Assembly (NCBI RefSeq): GCF_900177645.1 | Contig: NZ_FXAO01000010.1 | Coordinates: 1-64,000 of the forward strand | DNA: 64,000 nucleotides | DNA from: Arenibacter troitsensis | GTDB taxonomy: Bacteria; Bacteroidota; Bacteroidia; Flavobacteriales; Flavobacteriaceae | Direction: 5' to 3' | In this document: one piece after another, positions 37,074 to 47,183 of the stretch | How the letters are laid out: each line of letters begins with the position of its first letter | How positions within the stretch are numbered: position 1 is the stretch's first letter | Notes under the pieces: generated by a model | What the model saw: the letters and a program-made list of their open reading frames with translations, nothing else | Database searches by the model: none | Told to the model about the DNA's origin: nothing | Made by a program: the position numbers and the translations under genes

Positions 37074-37177
37074 TTTCCATAGGCAGAAAGGCTAAGGATC
37101 ACTAATTGGTACATGGCCCCCAAATATGGGATAATCGATATATTGACCTTATAAACTTATGGACTTTTCTATTTTCT

Positions 37178-38974
37178 TTAATCGTTCAGCTTAAGTACCG
37201 CCATAAATGCCTGCTGGGGTATTTCTACGTTTCCAACCTGGCGCATACGTTTTTTACCTTTCTTCTGTTTTTCCAACAATTTTCTCTTTCTTGAGATATC
37301 ACCACCATAACATTTGGCGGTTACATCCTTTCTTAAGGCCTTGATGGTTTCCCTGGAAATTATTTTGGCCCCGATTGCGGCTTGGATGGGAATATCAAAT
37401 TGTTGTCTTGGAATCAGTTCTCTAAGCTTTTCGCACATTTTTTTTCCAATGTTGGCAGCGTTGTCGGCATGTATTAAAGCGGATAAGGCATCCACAGGTT
37501 GTGCATTGAGCAATATATCTACCCTTACCAATTTGGAGGTACGCATGCCAATTGGCGTATAATCAAAGGAGGCATATCCTTTGGATACCGTCTTTAACCT
37601 GTCATAAAAGTCGAACACAATTTCCGCCAGGGGCATATCAAAATTCAATTCTACCCTTTCCGTGGTCAGATAGGTCTGGTTGGTAATCTGCCCTCTTTTA
37701 TCTATACACAAGGACATAACGTTGCCAACAAAATCGGCCTTGGTGATAATCGTTGCCTTAATGTACGGCTCCTCTACGTGATCTAAAGTTGATGGATCGG
37801 GTAGATCGGATGGATTATTGACAATAATGGGTACATCCGGATTCTTGCGGGTAAAGGCATGGTAACTTACGTTGGGTACGGTGGTGATCACGGTCATGTC
37901 GAACTCCCGCTCCAAACGCTCCTGGATGATTTCCATGTGCAGCATTCCCAGGAAGCCGCAACGAAAACCAAACCCAAGTGCCGCACTACTTTCTGGTGTA
38001 AATACCAAAGAGGCATCATTTAACTGCAATTTTTCCATAGAGGAACGCAGTTCTTCATAATCTTCTGTATCTACCGGATAAATACCGGCAAATACCATTG
38101 GTTTAACATCCTCAAAACCTCCGATAGGATTTTTGGTTGGACTTGCCGCATCTGTAATGGTGTCCCCTACTTTTACTTCCCTAGCATCCTTTATACCAGT
38201 AATGAGATAGCCAACATCTCCCGCCTTTATACTTTGCTTGGGGTGTTGTACCAGTTTTAGGGTACCCACCTCATCCGCAAAATAGTTTTTATCCGTGGCT
38301 ACGAATTTTATTTTTTGACCCTTTTTTATTTCCCCGTTAATAACCCTGAAATAGGTTTCTACCCCCCTAAACGGATTGTAAACGGAATCGAACACTAAAG
38401 CCTGTAGGGATTCATCAGGATTGCCCTTGGGCGCTGGTATACGTTCTATGATGGCCGTCAAAATTTCTTGGATTCCTAAGCCCGTTTTAGCACTAGCAGG
38501 GATAACGTCCTCTGGTTTACAACCCAATAAATCAACAATATCATCGGTAACTTCTTCTGGATTGGCACTGGGCAGGTCCACTTTATTCAATACAGGAATA
38601 ATCTCAAGATCGTTTTCCAGAGCCAAATAAAGGTTGGAAATAGTCTGGGCCTGTATACTCTGGGCAGCGTCTACTACCAATAGGGCACCTTCACAGGCTG
38701 CTATGGAACGAGATACTTCATATGAAAAATCCACATGTCCAGGGGTATCAATTAGGTTCAGTACGTATTTCTCGCCATTATGTTCATAATCCATTTGAAT
38801 GGCATGGCTCTTTATGGTGATCCCACGCTCGCGTTCAAGGTCCATACTATCCAATAACTGGTCCTGTTTTTCCCGTTCCGTTACCGAACCAGTAAAGTCT
38901 AACAACCTATCGGCCAAGGTGCTCTTGCCGTGATCAATATGTGCAATGATGCAGAAATTCCGTATGTTTTTCAT
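37178..38974 (-). CDS. lepA: Elongation factor 4 (LepA)
   Basis: 598 residues, standard length. The GTPase domain starts with [15 protein letters not shown] (G1), then ITIKSHA (switch I), DTPGHVDF (G3) and NKVDLP (G4). LepA-specific C-terminal segments ([20 protein letters not shown]) end the protein. It is a ribosome-bound GTPase acting in translation and ribosome biogenesis. It is monocistronic with a candidate promoter about 110 bases upstream. Confidence 0.97.
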   Translation of the reverse strand: MKNIRNFCIIAHIDHGKSTLADRLLDFTGSVTEREKQDQLLDSMDLERERGITIKSHAIQMDYEHNGEKYVLNLIDTPGHVDFSYEVSRSIAACEGALLVVDAAQSIQAQTISNLYLALENDLEIIPVLNKVDLPSANPEEVTDDIVDLLGCKPEDVIPASAKTGLGIQEILTAIIERIPAPKGNPDESLQALVFDSVYNPFRGVETYFRVINGEIKKGQKIKFVATDKNYFADEVGTLKLVQHPKQSIKAGDVGYLITGIKDAREVKVGDTITDAASPTKNPIGGFEDVKPMVFAGIYPVDTEDYEELRSSMEKLQLNDASLVFTPESSAALGFGFRCGFLGMLHMEIIQERLEREFDMTVITTVPNVSYHAFTRKNPDVPIIVNNPSDLPDPSTLDHVEEPYIKATIITKADFVGNVMSLCIDKRGQITNQTYLTTERVELNFDMPLAEIVFDFYDRLKTVSKGYASFDYTPIGMRTSKLVRVDILLNAQPVDALSALIHADNAANIGKKMCEKLRELIPRQQFDIPIQAAIGAKIISRETIKALRKDVTAKCYGGDISRKRKLLEKQKKGKKRMRQVGNVEIPQQAFMAVLKLND

Positions 38975-39281
38975 GTATGCCTAATTTACTGGTCCTGAAT
39001 AGGTGCTATAAAAATGCGTTTCAGTATCCCTTTTTTCGTGATCAGCATTTCATTGTCATCCAATGCAGATCAAAGCAACTGCAAAGATAGGCTTTATCCA
39101 TGATTTTTAAAGTAAAATTCTCCAAGGTCGTTTTTGTTACCCGGGAGGGATAAAATTTGGCAGATGATTTCCGGGAATTTCTCGGGATAAATATCCGGTT
39201 TGTAGATTTTTACTACAAAATTTGGAGAAACTATTGTGGATTGTTAATAAAAAGTTAACTTTAACAATTTTTATAACGGAT
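38975..39281. other. Gap between divergent lepA and an outer-membrane protein gene
   Basis: About 300 bases with no gene. It carries a candidate lepA -7 element (39082-39089, minus strand). Near the right end, GC-rich imperfect inverted segments (CCGGGA, TCTCGGGA, TCCGG around 39170-39200) precede the barrel-protein gene and could be operator sequence; I cannot say more. Confidence 0.5.
39082..39089 (-). promoter_or_regulatory. Candidate -7 element for lepA
   Basis: On the minus strand TATCTTTG matches TANNTTTG exactly, about 110 bases before the lepA ATG. The -33 region is weak, so this is a tentative promoter. Confidence 0.4.
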
Positions 39282-41702
39282 ATGCCACTGTTTGTGACAA
39301 TGTTAAAGGTTTCGACCCTATTCTTTCTCTTAATTTGGATGCCTGCAATGGGTCAAGAATACAAGGTTTCAGGCCATGTTAAGCAATCAGATGGTACTGA
39401 GGTTGCTTTTGCAAATATACTGCTTTACAAGGTTGCCGATACCAGTTTTTTTAAAGGAGCCGCATCTGATGAAAAAGGTTTTTTTTCTTTCGACAATATA
39501 ATCCGCAACCAATATTTGATACGTGCCAGTTATATAGGGAGTCATTCCTCCTATAAAATGATAGAGGTAAATTCTGATCTAGACATAGGACCTCTCTATA
39601 TAGACGATAAGGGCCAGGCATTGAACGAGGTGGTCGTAGTCTCCCAAAAACCATCGTTGGAACAAAAAGTAGATCGGTTGGTCTTTAATATTGAGCATAC
39701 AGCGCTTTCGGATTCGGATTTATGGGATGTTCTTAAGAGTACTCCCACTGTCTTCGTAATGAACGATGAGATTACCGTGAAAGGGGAGAAAGGCGTTCAG
39801 ATAATGATAAACGACAAGAAAGTGAACCTTCCTCCAGAGGACATTCTTAATCTTTTAAGTGGCACTTCTGCCAAGGGTGTCCAATCTATAGAGGTAATAA
39901 CTACACCACCGGCGAAATACGATGCTGAAGGCGGGACCTTGATCAATATTAAAATGAAGAAGAATTTGGTGGCGGGCTACAATGGTTCCGTCTACAATAG
40001 ATATAGCCAAGGGGTATTTCCCCGACAAATGATAGGAACAAATCATTATTTTAAGGGGAAGAAGCTGGAACTATCTGTTAATTACAGCTTTGCTCAGAAT
40101 AAGATTTTGACGAATTATACGGATATCACCAATTTTATTGAGGCAGGTCAAATAACGGATACCTGGACTTCAGATCTTGAGACCATCTATAGAAGTAAGA
40201 AGCACAATACCAGTGCTTTCTTGGATTATGCCATTAATGATAATAACAATTTAAGTTTTTCCGCATTGGCTACCCTTACCCCTTCTTACCTTAGCAGGGA
40301 TTTTTCAGATACCAAAATACAGGATGCCGATGGTGGCAATACAACTGGGTTTCTTACCTTGAACGATGCCAACTTTGAGTCGATCAACTCGGCGCTTTAT
40401 CTGGACTACAAACACAAGTTTAACGATCAAGGCTCCAATCTGGCGGTGAATTTGCATTATACCCATTATGATTATGATAAAGATCAGGAATTGGAAACCG
40501 ACTTTTACGATAGTAACCGTACCATAGTCGGGGAGAATAATTTTAATACCTTTAATAGACAGCACACCGATTTGTACAGTGTACAGTCAGATTTTGTTTC
40601 ACCGGTAGGGGAGAACGCCAATTTTGAGACGGGTATAAAATACGCTATTATAGATTCCGAAAGCTATATAACCCAAGAAGGTTTTGATAGGGAGCAAGAG
40701 GGTATAGAACCTACCGAAGACGGGTTATTTTTGTATGACGAGGAAATTTTTGCCGGTTATGCCAGTTTTGACGCCAATTGGAACAAATGGTCATTGAAAT
40801 CCGGATTAAGGGCGGAGTATACAGAAACCAAAGGGGATTACAGTCATACAGTGGACAAGATCAAAAATCATTATTTGGAATTTTTTCCAACGGCATTTTT
40901 GCAGTTCAACCCCAATAGAAAACATAGGTTTGGGTTTAATTACAAAAGAAGTATCATACGACCCAGTTATAGTAAAATTAACCCATTCCAAGTATTTCAG
41001 AGCAATAACTCCGTAATAGAAGGTAATGTAAACTTAAAACCCTCATTTAAGAATTCGGTAATTTTCTCCTATAGTTATAACAAGGATTATACCTTTGAGC
41101 TTTTTTATAGGTACCATAAGGATATTATGAGATTGTTGACCTTTCAGGACAATGAAAGTAAATTATTGCGATTTATTACGAATAATGTGGATAGGGAATT
41201 GGCCTATGGGTTGGATTTTATTTATCGCAAAAATATTACAAGGTTTTGGGACACCTATTTTCTTTCCTCTTATTTTTATGGTGCGGAGCGTTTTACGGAT
41301 ATTCAATCTCAGAACAAGATAGATCAGGGCCTTTGGACCTTGCTGTTACAGTTTAGTAATAACCTGACCTTTTTGGAGGATAGATCCCTAACGGCCAATA
41401 TAGATTTCTCCTATGTTTCACCGGTCATCACCGGTAATTCCAGACAGGAATTCTATAACGAATGGGGCATTACACTAAAGAAAAACGTTTGGGGTAATAA
41501 AGGAACCGTCACTATGGGGGTAACCGATATATTTAGGCAATTTAAATTACGGAACACCCGAAAATATGACAATCAATTTAATATCTCCATCTATAAACCT
41601 GACGCGAGAATATTTTCGCTTGGGTTTAGGTATAACTTTGGCAATATGAAGATTAGGGATAACTACAAATCCAAAGACACGGATGAACGGGATAGGCTTT
41701 AA
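39282..41702 (+). CDS. TonB-dependent-receptor-like outer-membrane beta-barrel protein
   Basis: I start at the ATG at 39282, which puts the signal peptide MPLFVTMLKVSTLFFLLIW at the N terminus; TTG 39222 and ATG 39300 are alternatives. The 806-residue product has a carboxypeptidase-like regulatory domain (VSGHVKQSDGTEVAFANILL), a short plug-like region (VMNDEITVKGEKGVQIMIND) and a long barrel ending in FSLGFRYNFGNMKI. This is the outer-membrane beta-barrel family related to TonB receptors, without SusD partner. The ligand is unknown. Its stop overlaps the stop of the convergent small gene. Confidence 0.88.
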   Translation: MPLFVTMLKVSTLFFLLIWMPAMGQEYKVSGHVKQSDGTEVAFANILLYKVADTSFFKGAASDEKGFFSFDNIIRNQYLIRASYIGSHSSYKMIEVNSDLDIGPLYIDDKGQALNEVVVVSQKPSLEQKVDRLVFNIEHTALSDSDLWDVLKSTPTVFVMNDEITVKGEKGVQIMINDKKVNLPPEDILNLLSGTSAKGVQSIEVITTPPAKYDAEGGTLINIKMKKNLVAGYNGSVYNRYSQGVFPRQMIGTNHYFKGKKLELSVNYSFAQNKILTNYTDITNFIEAGQITDTWTSDLETIYRSKKHNTSAFLDYAINDNNNLSFSALATLTPSYLSRDFSDTKIQDADGGNTTGFLTLNDANFESINSALYLDYKHKFNDQGSNLAVNLHYTHYDYDKDQELETDFYDSNRTIVGENNFNTFNRQHTDLYSVQSDFVSPVGENANFETGIKYAIIDSESYITQEGFDREQEGIEPTEDGLFLYDEEIFAGYASFDANWNKWSLKSGLRAEYTETKGDYSHTVDKIKNHYLEFFPTAFLQFNPNRKHRFGFNYKRSIIRPSYSKINPFQVFQSNNSVIEGNVNLKPSFKNSVIFSYSYNKDYTFELFYRYHKDIMRLLTFQDNESKLLRFITNNVDRELAYGLDFIYRKNITRFWDTYFLSSYFYGAERFTDIQSQNKIDQGLWTLLLQFSNNLTFLEDRSLTANIDFSYVSPVITGNSRQEFYNEWGITLKKNVWGNKGTVTMGVTDIFRQFKLRNTRKYDNQFNISIYKPDARIFSLGFRYNFGNMKIRDNYKSKDTDERDRL

Positions 41703-41917
41703 TATCCACCCACCAAGGCTCCACAAACCCCTAGGCTAACCAGCATATAGACTCCGGCCAAAATAATTAAAATCTTGCCGGCTTTTTTCTTCCGCTTTGA
41801 CCTCAATATTAAGCCTATAACCAATAATAGAATGGCCGGACCGAACATAATCAAAAAAAGGATTGCCACTAGTCCGCCCAAGTTACCTACTTCTAAAGGA
41901 AGGGATAAAATATACAT
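41699..41917 (-). CDS. Small two-helix membrane protein, unknown
   Basis: 72 residues with two hydrophobic helices (LVAILFLIMFGPAILLLVIGLIL and ILIILAGVYMLVSLGVCGALV, each a little over 20 residues) joined by a basic loop RSKRKKKAGK. I do not recognise it beyond similarity to small flavobacterial inner-membrane proteins. It is convergent with the barrel-protein gene; the two stop codons overlap in TTAA. Coding is supported by the sharp hydrophobic/basic pattern. Confidence 0.7.
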   Translation of the reverse strand: MYILSLPLEVGNLGGLVAILFLIMFGPAILLLVIGLILRSKRKKKAGKILIILAGVYMLVSLGVCGALVGGY

Positions 41918-42077
41918 AGCTAAAATTATAGATTAAATATACCATAAAATTATAATAGGCCTGGGAGAAAAATGGGGTCACGTTGTGTCTAGGTGATTTG
42001 GATATAACGCCCAATCCACTTTATCCTTAACCAAGGAATATGGGTTTACGAAGGATATGGAGCCTTGGATCAATGAA

Positions 42078-43481
42078 TTATAGGTGGTGTTCCACTTCTG
42101 CTTTTAGTTCGTTGAGACGTTTTATTTTATCGTCCCTATAGAAGAGGTTCATGGTTTCGAAGGGTATAATCTTATAATCTTTGTTAACGATGTGAACGCA
42201 GGATTTTTTAATGGCCCTAACGTCAAAATTGTAGGCATCTATAAATTGCATGATAATGATTCTGAATAAATTGTCGTAGCCCATATTGGGGGCATCGATC
42301 TCCGGGAGGCAGCACATGATGGATTTTAAATTCTCGGAAGCTTTCTCTACCGAGTTCCCGGTGCTGAATAGCTGTATCATTTTTTCATGTAGCTGTTCGT
42401 CCTGTTCATAGATAATGGTATTCTTCCCGCTATTTAGCAAGTCGTCCGGATTTATATACCGCGTTAAGGGCGTTACCTCATTCCCAATCTTTAAGGCATA
42501 TGCCATGACCAGGGCATCAGGGTTACAAGGAACGGGAATTAGGTCGTCCGGCTCAAAAATAGGGGATTGCTCCAAAATTTTGCGTCTAACCTCGGTTAGG
42601 GTAATCCTATTTTCATCGACCTGGAAATTCTCCAGTCTTCCTGCAATTTGTGTAGGCTGAAAAGTAACTCCCCGAACGCATTTTTGTTTCAGTGCAAAGT
42701 CTATGGTGGAGCCCATTTCAAGGTCGTTCAAACCTTTCTGCAAGGTAACTACCAAGGTGGTGGACAGGTTAAGTGCATTAAGATGATCAAGAGCCTTGAG
42801 TCTGGTCTGTTTTAAATCAGCACCGCGTAGCGTTCTTAGAACTTTATCATCCAAGGAGTCGAACTGAAGATAAATTTCAAAATCGGGAGCGTAGGTGGCC
42901 AACCTTTTTGCAAAGGCAAAATCCTTGGCAATTTCAATACCGTTTGTATTTACCATTAAATGCCTAATGGGCAACGATTTGGCATAATCCAATATTTCAA
43001 AAAACTGTGGATGTATGGTAGGTTCACCGCCGCTGATCTGGACCACGTCTGGTTCACCTTCGTTTTTTACGATAACATCCAACATCTTTTTTATTTCTTC
43101 CAGGGTTCTATGTCTACCATAGTGGGGCGAGGAGGAAGCATAGCAGGTAGGGCAGCTAAGGTTGCAGCGATCCGTAACTTCAACTACCGTAAGGCAGGAG
43201 TGTTGCTCATGGTCTGGGCAAAGCCCACAATCATAAGGGCAACCATAATGGGTTTTGGTATTAAAGGTCTTGGGATATTCGGAAGCCTTATTGTAGTTGC
43301 GAATATTTTTGTAATACTCAATATCATCGGCAATGATCACTTTTGATTTTCCATGCTCCCTGCAATTTTTTAGCATGTATACCTTGTCATCTTCAAAGAC
43401 GATCTTGGCATCTACCCGCCTTAGGCATTCAGGGCAAAGACTCAGGGTAAAATCATAGTAGGTATAGTTTTTTGCGGGCAT
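42078..43481 (-). CDS. Cysteine-rich radical SAM enzyme, tetraether-synthase-like (COG1964 type)
   Basis: The ATG at 43481 gives 467 residues. The N terminus carries Cys16-P-E-Cys19 and Cys40-REHG, then Cys81, Cys85, Cys88 and Cys96 (CPYDCGLCPDHEQHSC), then the radical SAM motif CNLSCPTC (Cys106, 110, 113). Later, RGVTFQPTQIAGR is conserved in this branch. The layout is that of the archaeal Tes group, which joins lipid tails by C-C bonds and holds extra Fe-S clusters plus a rubredoxin-like iron. Function here is inferred only from that layout. It overlaps the upstream Lgt-like gene by 29 bases, so the two are translationally linked. Confidence 0.82.
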   Translation of the reverse strand: MPAKNYTYYDFTLSLCPECLRRVDAKIVFEDDKVYMLKNCREHGKSKVIIADDIEYYKNIRNYNKASEYPKTFNTKTHYGCPYDCGLCPDHEQHSCLTVVEVTDRCNLSCPTCYASSSPHYGRHRTLEEIKKMLDVIVKNEGEPDVVQISGGEPTIHPQFFEILDYAKSLPIRHLMVNTNGIEIAKDFAFAKRLATYAPDFEIYLQFDSLDDKVLRTLRGADLKQTRLKALDHLNALNLSTTLVVTLQKGLNDLEMGSTIDFALKQKCVRGVTFQPTQIAGRLENFQVDENRITLTEVRRKILEQSPIFEPDDLIPVPCNPDALVMAYALKIGNEVTPLTRYINPDDLLNSGKNTIIYEQDEQLHEKMIQLFSTGNSVEKASENLKSIMCCLPEIDAPNMGYDNLFRIIIMQFIDAYNFDVRAIKKSCVHIVNKDYKIIPFETMNLFYRDDKIKRLNELKAEVEHHL

Positions 43482-44226
43482 AATTAATGGCTTCTCCAAT
43501 GGATTTATAATAATACAGTAAACAAAGTAAACATAAATATTGAATGCTGCTTAAACCTAATAAGAAATAGGTATTCGGCTTTAAAAATTCTATCATAAAC
43601 CTAAAAGTAAAGTAGCCGATCATAAATATTTTAAAATAGCTTCCATTTTTAAGGGGCAGGGCGGATTTCTGAAGTTGTCGGATCAGGAAGAACAGACCTA
43701 GTAAAAAAACGATCTCATAAAGCGCAATCGGGTGTCTTGAAAGTCCGTCGCCCAAATCCATACCCAAGAAGAATGTAGTTTCTTTCCCGAAGGTAAATTC
43801 TTTGGTCCCTGCCAAAAAGCAGCCCAACCTTCCTATGACTATCCCTAGAATTATGGGCAAGGTGAAGAGGTCCCCAGAAGACTGTTTTTCCCCAATTACC
43901 TTTTTTACCAACTCTACGCCCAACAACCCACCAAAGAGTCCGCCCATAATGGTTTTGTTATTAAGGAAGGATAGTATGCCCTGGGAGTAGTGTAGGGGTG
44001 GATTTTCTAAAAAGGCCATTAATCGGGAAAAAAATAAGGCACCAAATATGGCGCCAATAATGATGGATAAACGGTTATTGGTGGAGATGGTATCCGTTGT
44101 GCGTTTTCTTAAATAGAGGTAATATTGAAACCCAACAAAAAAAGCCAAATATTCCAATACCAAATGTATATTGATTTTTATTCCAAACAGAATTGGCTCG
44201 TATGGCATAAAGATAAGAGATAACAT
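43453..44226 (-). CDS. Prolipoprotein diacylglyceryl transferase-like membrane protein
   Basis: 257 residues, about seven membrane helices. Lgt signatures are present but altered: GRLGCFLAGT at 132-141, where housekeeping Lgt has G-R-x-G-N-F, and RHPIALYE at 164-171 (Lgt: RHPxQLYE). The family moves diacylglycerol from phosphatidylglycerol onto lipoprotein cysteines. The altered signature and the overlap with a radical SAM gene suggest a paralogue working on lipid rather than the essential Lgt. First gene of the pair; the flanking genes on both sides are not part of this unit. Confidence 0.8.
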   Translation of the reverse strand: MLSLIFMPYEPILFGIKINIHLVLEYLAFFVGFQYYLYLRKRTTDTISTNNRLSIIIGAIFGALFFSRLMAFLENPPLHYSQGILSFLNNKTIMGGLFGGLLGVELVKKVIGEKQSSGDLFTLPIILGIVIGRLGCFLAGTKEFTFGKETTFFLGMDLGDGLSRHPIALYEIVFLLGLFFLIRQLQKSALPLKNGSYFKIFMIGYFTFRFMIEFLKPNTYFLLGLSSIQYLCLLCLLYYYKSIGEAINYARKKLYLL

Positions 44227-44367
44227 AAGGGCTAATTTACTTTATAATTAAATTTCCCAATGCATTATTAAGATAGAAATATATCTAAACAGGAACTTTG
44301 TTATTGGCTTTGTTTAGCTGTTAAACTATTCTTATGCCTTGAAATTTAGGATTATATAATTTTTCTG

Positions 44368-44375
44368 TAATTTTG
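44368..44375 (+). promoter_or_regulatory. Candidate -7 element for the dus gene
   Basis: TAATTTTG matches TANNTTTG and stands 28 bases before the GTG start at 44404. No -33 TTG sits at the standard distance, so support is partial. Confidence 0.4.
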
Positions 44376-44403
44376 CAGTCCCAAAAATTAAAGGATATAT
44401 ACT

Positions 44404-45399
44404 GTGCCTAAAATAGGAGACATTCAATTACCGGATTTCCCATTGCTGCTTGCACCAATGGAAGATGTTAGTGACCCACCTTTCCGTGCCTTGTGCAAGG
44501 AGCAGGGTGCTGATGTGGTGTATACCGAATTTATTTCCTCGGAAGGACTTATCCGTGATGCTGCCAAAAGTGTCATGAAATTGGATATTTATGAAAAGGA
44601 ACGTCCTGTAGGGATACAGATTTTTGGGGCCAACCTGGACTCTATGCTTCAATCTGTGGAGATAGTGGAAAAGTCCGGGCCGGATATTATCGATATCAAC
44701 TTTGGTTGTCCCGTAAAAAAAGTGGTTTGTAAAGGGGCCGGGGCCGGAATCCTTAAGGATATCGACTTAATGGTGTCCTTGACCAAGGCCATGGTAGAGC
44801 ATACCAAACTGCCTGTCACCGTAAAAACGCGTTTGGGTTGGGATTCCGACTCCATTAGAATTGTTGAGGTAGCAGAACGTTTGCAGGACGTAGGTTGCAA
44901 GGCAATTTCCATACACGGCAGAACTAGGGTACAGATGTATAAGGGAGAAGCCGATTGGGGACCCATAGCTGAGGTGAAGAACAACCAGCGTATGCACATT
45001 CCGGTTTTTGGGAATGGCGATGTGGACAGCCCTGAAATGGCTATGAAAATGAGGGACGAATACGGCTTGGACGGAGCCATGATAGGACGCGCCAGTATAG
45101 GGTATCCTTGGTTCTTTAAAGAAGTGAAGCACTATTTTAAAACGGGGACCCATGCCGCCCCACCTACCATGGAGGAGCGCGTTAATGCTGCCCGTCGTCA
45201 TTTACAAATGGCCATAGATTGGAAAGGGGAACAGTTGGGTGTATTTGAAACCCGTAGGCATTATACCAATTATTTTAAGGGAATTCCCAATTTTAAGGAG
45301 TACCGTATGAAGATGGTCACCAGTGACCACTCGGTAGATGTGTTCGAGGCCTTTGATGAGGTAATGGAAAAATTCGGGGACTTCGAATTTGTAAGCTAG
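44404..45399 (+). CDS. tRNA-dihydrouridine synthase (DusB-like)
   Basis: 331 residues from a GTG start that gives the family N terminus (LLLAPMEDVSDPPFRALCKE). The active-site segment DINFGCPVKKVVCKGAGAG contains the catalytic Cys, and the later SIHGRTRVQMYKGEADW and GNGDVDSPEMA segments bind FMN and RNA. The enzyme reduces uridine in tRNA D-loops using NADPH. The stop overlaps that of the convergent permease gene in CTAG. Confidence 0.94.
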   Translation: MPKIGDIQLPDFPLLLAPMEDVSDPPFRALCKEQGADVVYTEFISSEGLIRDAAKSVMKLDIYEKERPVGIQIFGANLDSMLQSVEIVEKSGPDIIDINFGCPVKKVVCKGAGAGILKDIDLMVSLTKAMVEHTKLPVTVKTRLGWDSDSIRIVEVAERLQDVGCKAISIHGRTRVQMYKGEADWGPIAEVKNNQRMHIPVFGNGDVDSPEMAMKMRDEYGLDGAMIGRASIGYPWFFKEVKHYFKTGTHAAPPTMEERVNAARRHLQMAIDWKGEQLGVFETRRHYTNYFKGIPNFKEYRMKMVTSDHSVDVFEAFDEVMEKFGDFEFVS

Positions 45400-46604
45400 T
45401 GTGCTATTAATTTTTTATTGATCCTACTGCTGGCTATTAAGGAGGCAATTATGCCCAGGACAATAATGGTAGCCAAGACTATAAAAACATTGATCAAGCT
45501 GTATTCCACGGGATAGGATAGGGAAGGCGTTATTTTTAACCATCCAAAGGCCAATTGGGACCATATTAACATAGAACCCAAAAATACACCTATCAAGCCA
45601 CCCAATCCTGTTACCAGTATGCCCTGTACAAAGTAAATTTTTCTTAATGCCTTAATGGTCGTACCCAGATTGTACAAGGTCTTGGAATTCTGTTGTTTGT
45701 CCAGTATCATCATGATAATGGCACCCACTACATTAAAAAGGGCAATAATGAGTACTAAGGTAAAAATAAGATAGGTGGCAAGGTTCTCCGTATTTAACAT
45801 TCTATGTAGGGTACTGTTCAATTCCCTGCGGTCCTTTAAAATAACCTGACCTGGTAAAATATTTTCGATTTGTTGCCTCAGGTCAGGAACATTGGCCCCT
45901 TCCTTGAGTTTAAAGTTTATTCCGGATATCTGGGTACTATCCTTTTCCAACAGGGCCTGTACCATAGGCAGGTCTGCGAAGACATATTTTCTGTCCAGCT
46001 CCTCCTCAATCTGGTATATACCACTTATGACCAGATTGGTCTCGTTATAACTATCCTTTAGCAAACGTTGGCCCAAAAGGCCTTTTCCCGGTTTAGGGAC
46101 ACGAATGACCAGGGGACTCCGGAAATTGTTGATGTTTAATCCTAACAAGTTAACGATTCCCTGCCCTACAACCCCTTGTAAGCTGTTAACGGCCCAATCA
46201 CCATAAAAATACAGGCTACTGTCTATGGGCGTAGTTTTCGTAAAAGTGGAATCTATTCCTTTTATATAGGCAATATGGGCCTTTTGATCATGGGTCAGGT
46301 AGACCTTTTCCTCAATTTCCTTGGAATAGGCTGCTACATCCTTCAGTTGTTGAAGTGCCTGGTCCTGGGATTCGGACACGCTAAAGAATTTACCTGTTAA
46401 GGGCAATGCCTTAAGATCCGGATCTACCATGTTGGTATAGGAAAGGCTAAAAGTTTTTAGTCCGGCAAAACCTGAGAGGACAATAAAAAGGGCTGCCGAT
46501 CCAATAACGATGACCAGAAATGTAATAAAATTGATGATGTTTACGGCATTTTGGCTACTCTTGGAACGTAAGTACCGCTTTGCTATGTATAAAGGGAAGT
46601 TCAA
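45396..46604 (-). CDS. FtsX/LolE-like ABC transporter permease
   Basis: 402 residues with one N-terminal helix, a large periplasmic domain (about 45-265) and three C-terminal helices. This is the type VII (MacB/LolC/FtsX) permease layout. The N terminus FPLYIAKRYLRSKSSQNAVNII is typical of Bacteroidota LolE-like proteins. Such permeases use a cytosolic ATPase, encoded elsewhere, to extract lipoproteins or do other envelope work. It starts 2 bases after the rbfA stop, so the two are one operon. Confidence 0.88.
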   Translation of the reverse strand: MNFPLYIAKRYLRSKSSQNAVNIINFITFLVIVIGSAALFIVLSGFAGLKTFSLSYTNMVDPDLKALPLTGKFFSVSESQDQALQQLKDVAAYSKEIEEKVYLTHDQKAHIAYIKGIDSTFTKTTPIDSSLYFYGDWAVNSLQGVVGQGIVNLLGLNINNFRSPLVIRVPKPGKGLLGQRLLKDSYNETNLVISGIYQIEEELDRKYVFADLPMVQALLEKDSTQISGINFKLKEGANVPDLRQQIENILPGQVILKDRRELNSTLHRMLNTENLATYLIFTLVLIIALFNVVGAIIMMILDKQQNSKTLYNLGTTIKALRKIYFVQGILVTGLGGLIGVFLGSMLIWSQLAFGWLKITPSLSYPVEYSLINVFIVLATIIVLGIIASLIASSRINKKLIAH

Positions 46605-46606
46605 TC

Positions 46607-46999
46607 TTATGATTTTTTCCTTTTTTCCAACAGATCTGGATTCTTAACGGGGTTTTCTTCGCCCTTGAGCGATTTTTCAATGCCATCTATATATTCCAAG
46701 GAATCGTCCAGAAAGAATAAAAGTTCTGGAACCCTTCTTAACTGGTGCCTAGTACGTTGTGCCAGTTCATGTTTTATCATAGGCTGGTTGGATTTAATTC
46801 CTTCCAATAATTCCTTGCCCTTGTTGGCCGGAAAAATACTCACATATATCTTGGCGATGGAAAGGTCTGTGGTGACCGACACTTTGGATACCGAAATTAG
46901 CGTACCTTTTAGTCCGCCGTCGGTAGCAGCACGTTGTAAAATATCCGCGATATCCTTTTGTATAACCCCGCCTATTTTCTTCTGTCTTTGTGTCTCCAT
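46607..46999 (-). CDS. rbfA: Ribosome-binding factor A
   Basis: 130 residues with the KH-type RbfA core (RQKKIGGVIQKDIADILQR, SKVSVTTDLSIAKIYVSIFP, RHQLRRVPELLFFLDDSLEY, read in parts). It binds the 30S subunit in late maturation of 16S rRNA. It leads the two-gene unit with the FtsX-like permease and is divergent from mce. A TANNTTTG-type element abuts its start but would leave almost no leader, so I do not list it as a promoter. Confidence 0.94.
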   Translation of the reverse strand: METQRQKKIGGVIQKDIADILQRAATDGGLKGTLISVSKVSVTTDLSIAKIYVSIFPANKGKELLEGIKSNQPMIKHELAQRTRHQLRRVPELLFFLDDSLEYIDGIEKSLKGEENPVKNPDLLEKRKKS

Positions 47000-47073
47000 G
47001 GCACAAAAATACGATATATTTATATAGATTCTATGATTGGGTATGGAATAGCCTTAGATTATGTGGAATGTAG

Positions 47074-47081
47074 TATTTTTG
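47074..47081 (+). promoter_or_regulatory. Candidate -7 element for mce
   Basis: TATTTTTG matches TANNTTTG and lies about 100 bases before the mce start. The region 17-20 bases upstream has only a TTAG, so the -33 match is poor. Confidence 0.35.
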
Positions 47082-47183
47082 AGAGAAGTGGTGGTTAAGC
47101 CCAATAAGAATCCGATAATTGGTTGGGTTATGGCCATGAAAGACAGGGCCCATAGAAATTGTTAGGGGCCAAATATGGTGAAT

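Noticed and set aside
47004-47011. TANNTTTG-type element on the minus strand directly before rbfA
   Set aside because: It would place the transcript start on the start codon and has no -33 partner.
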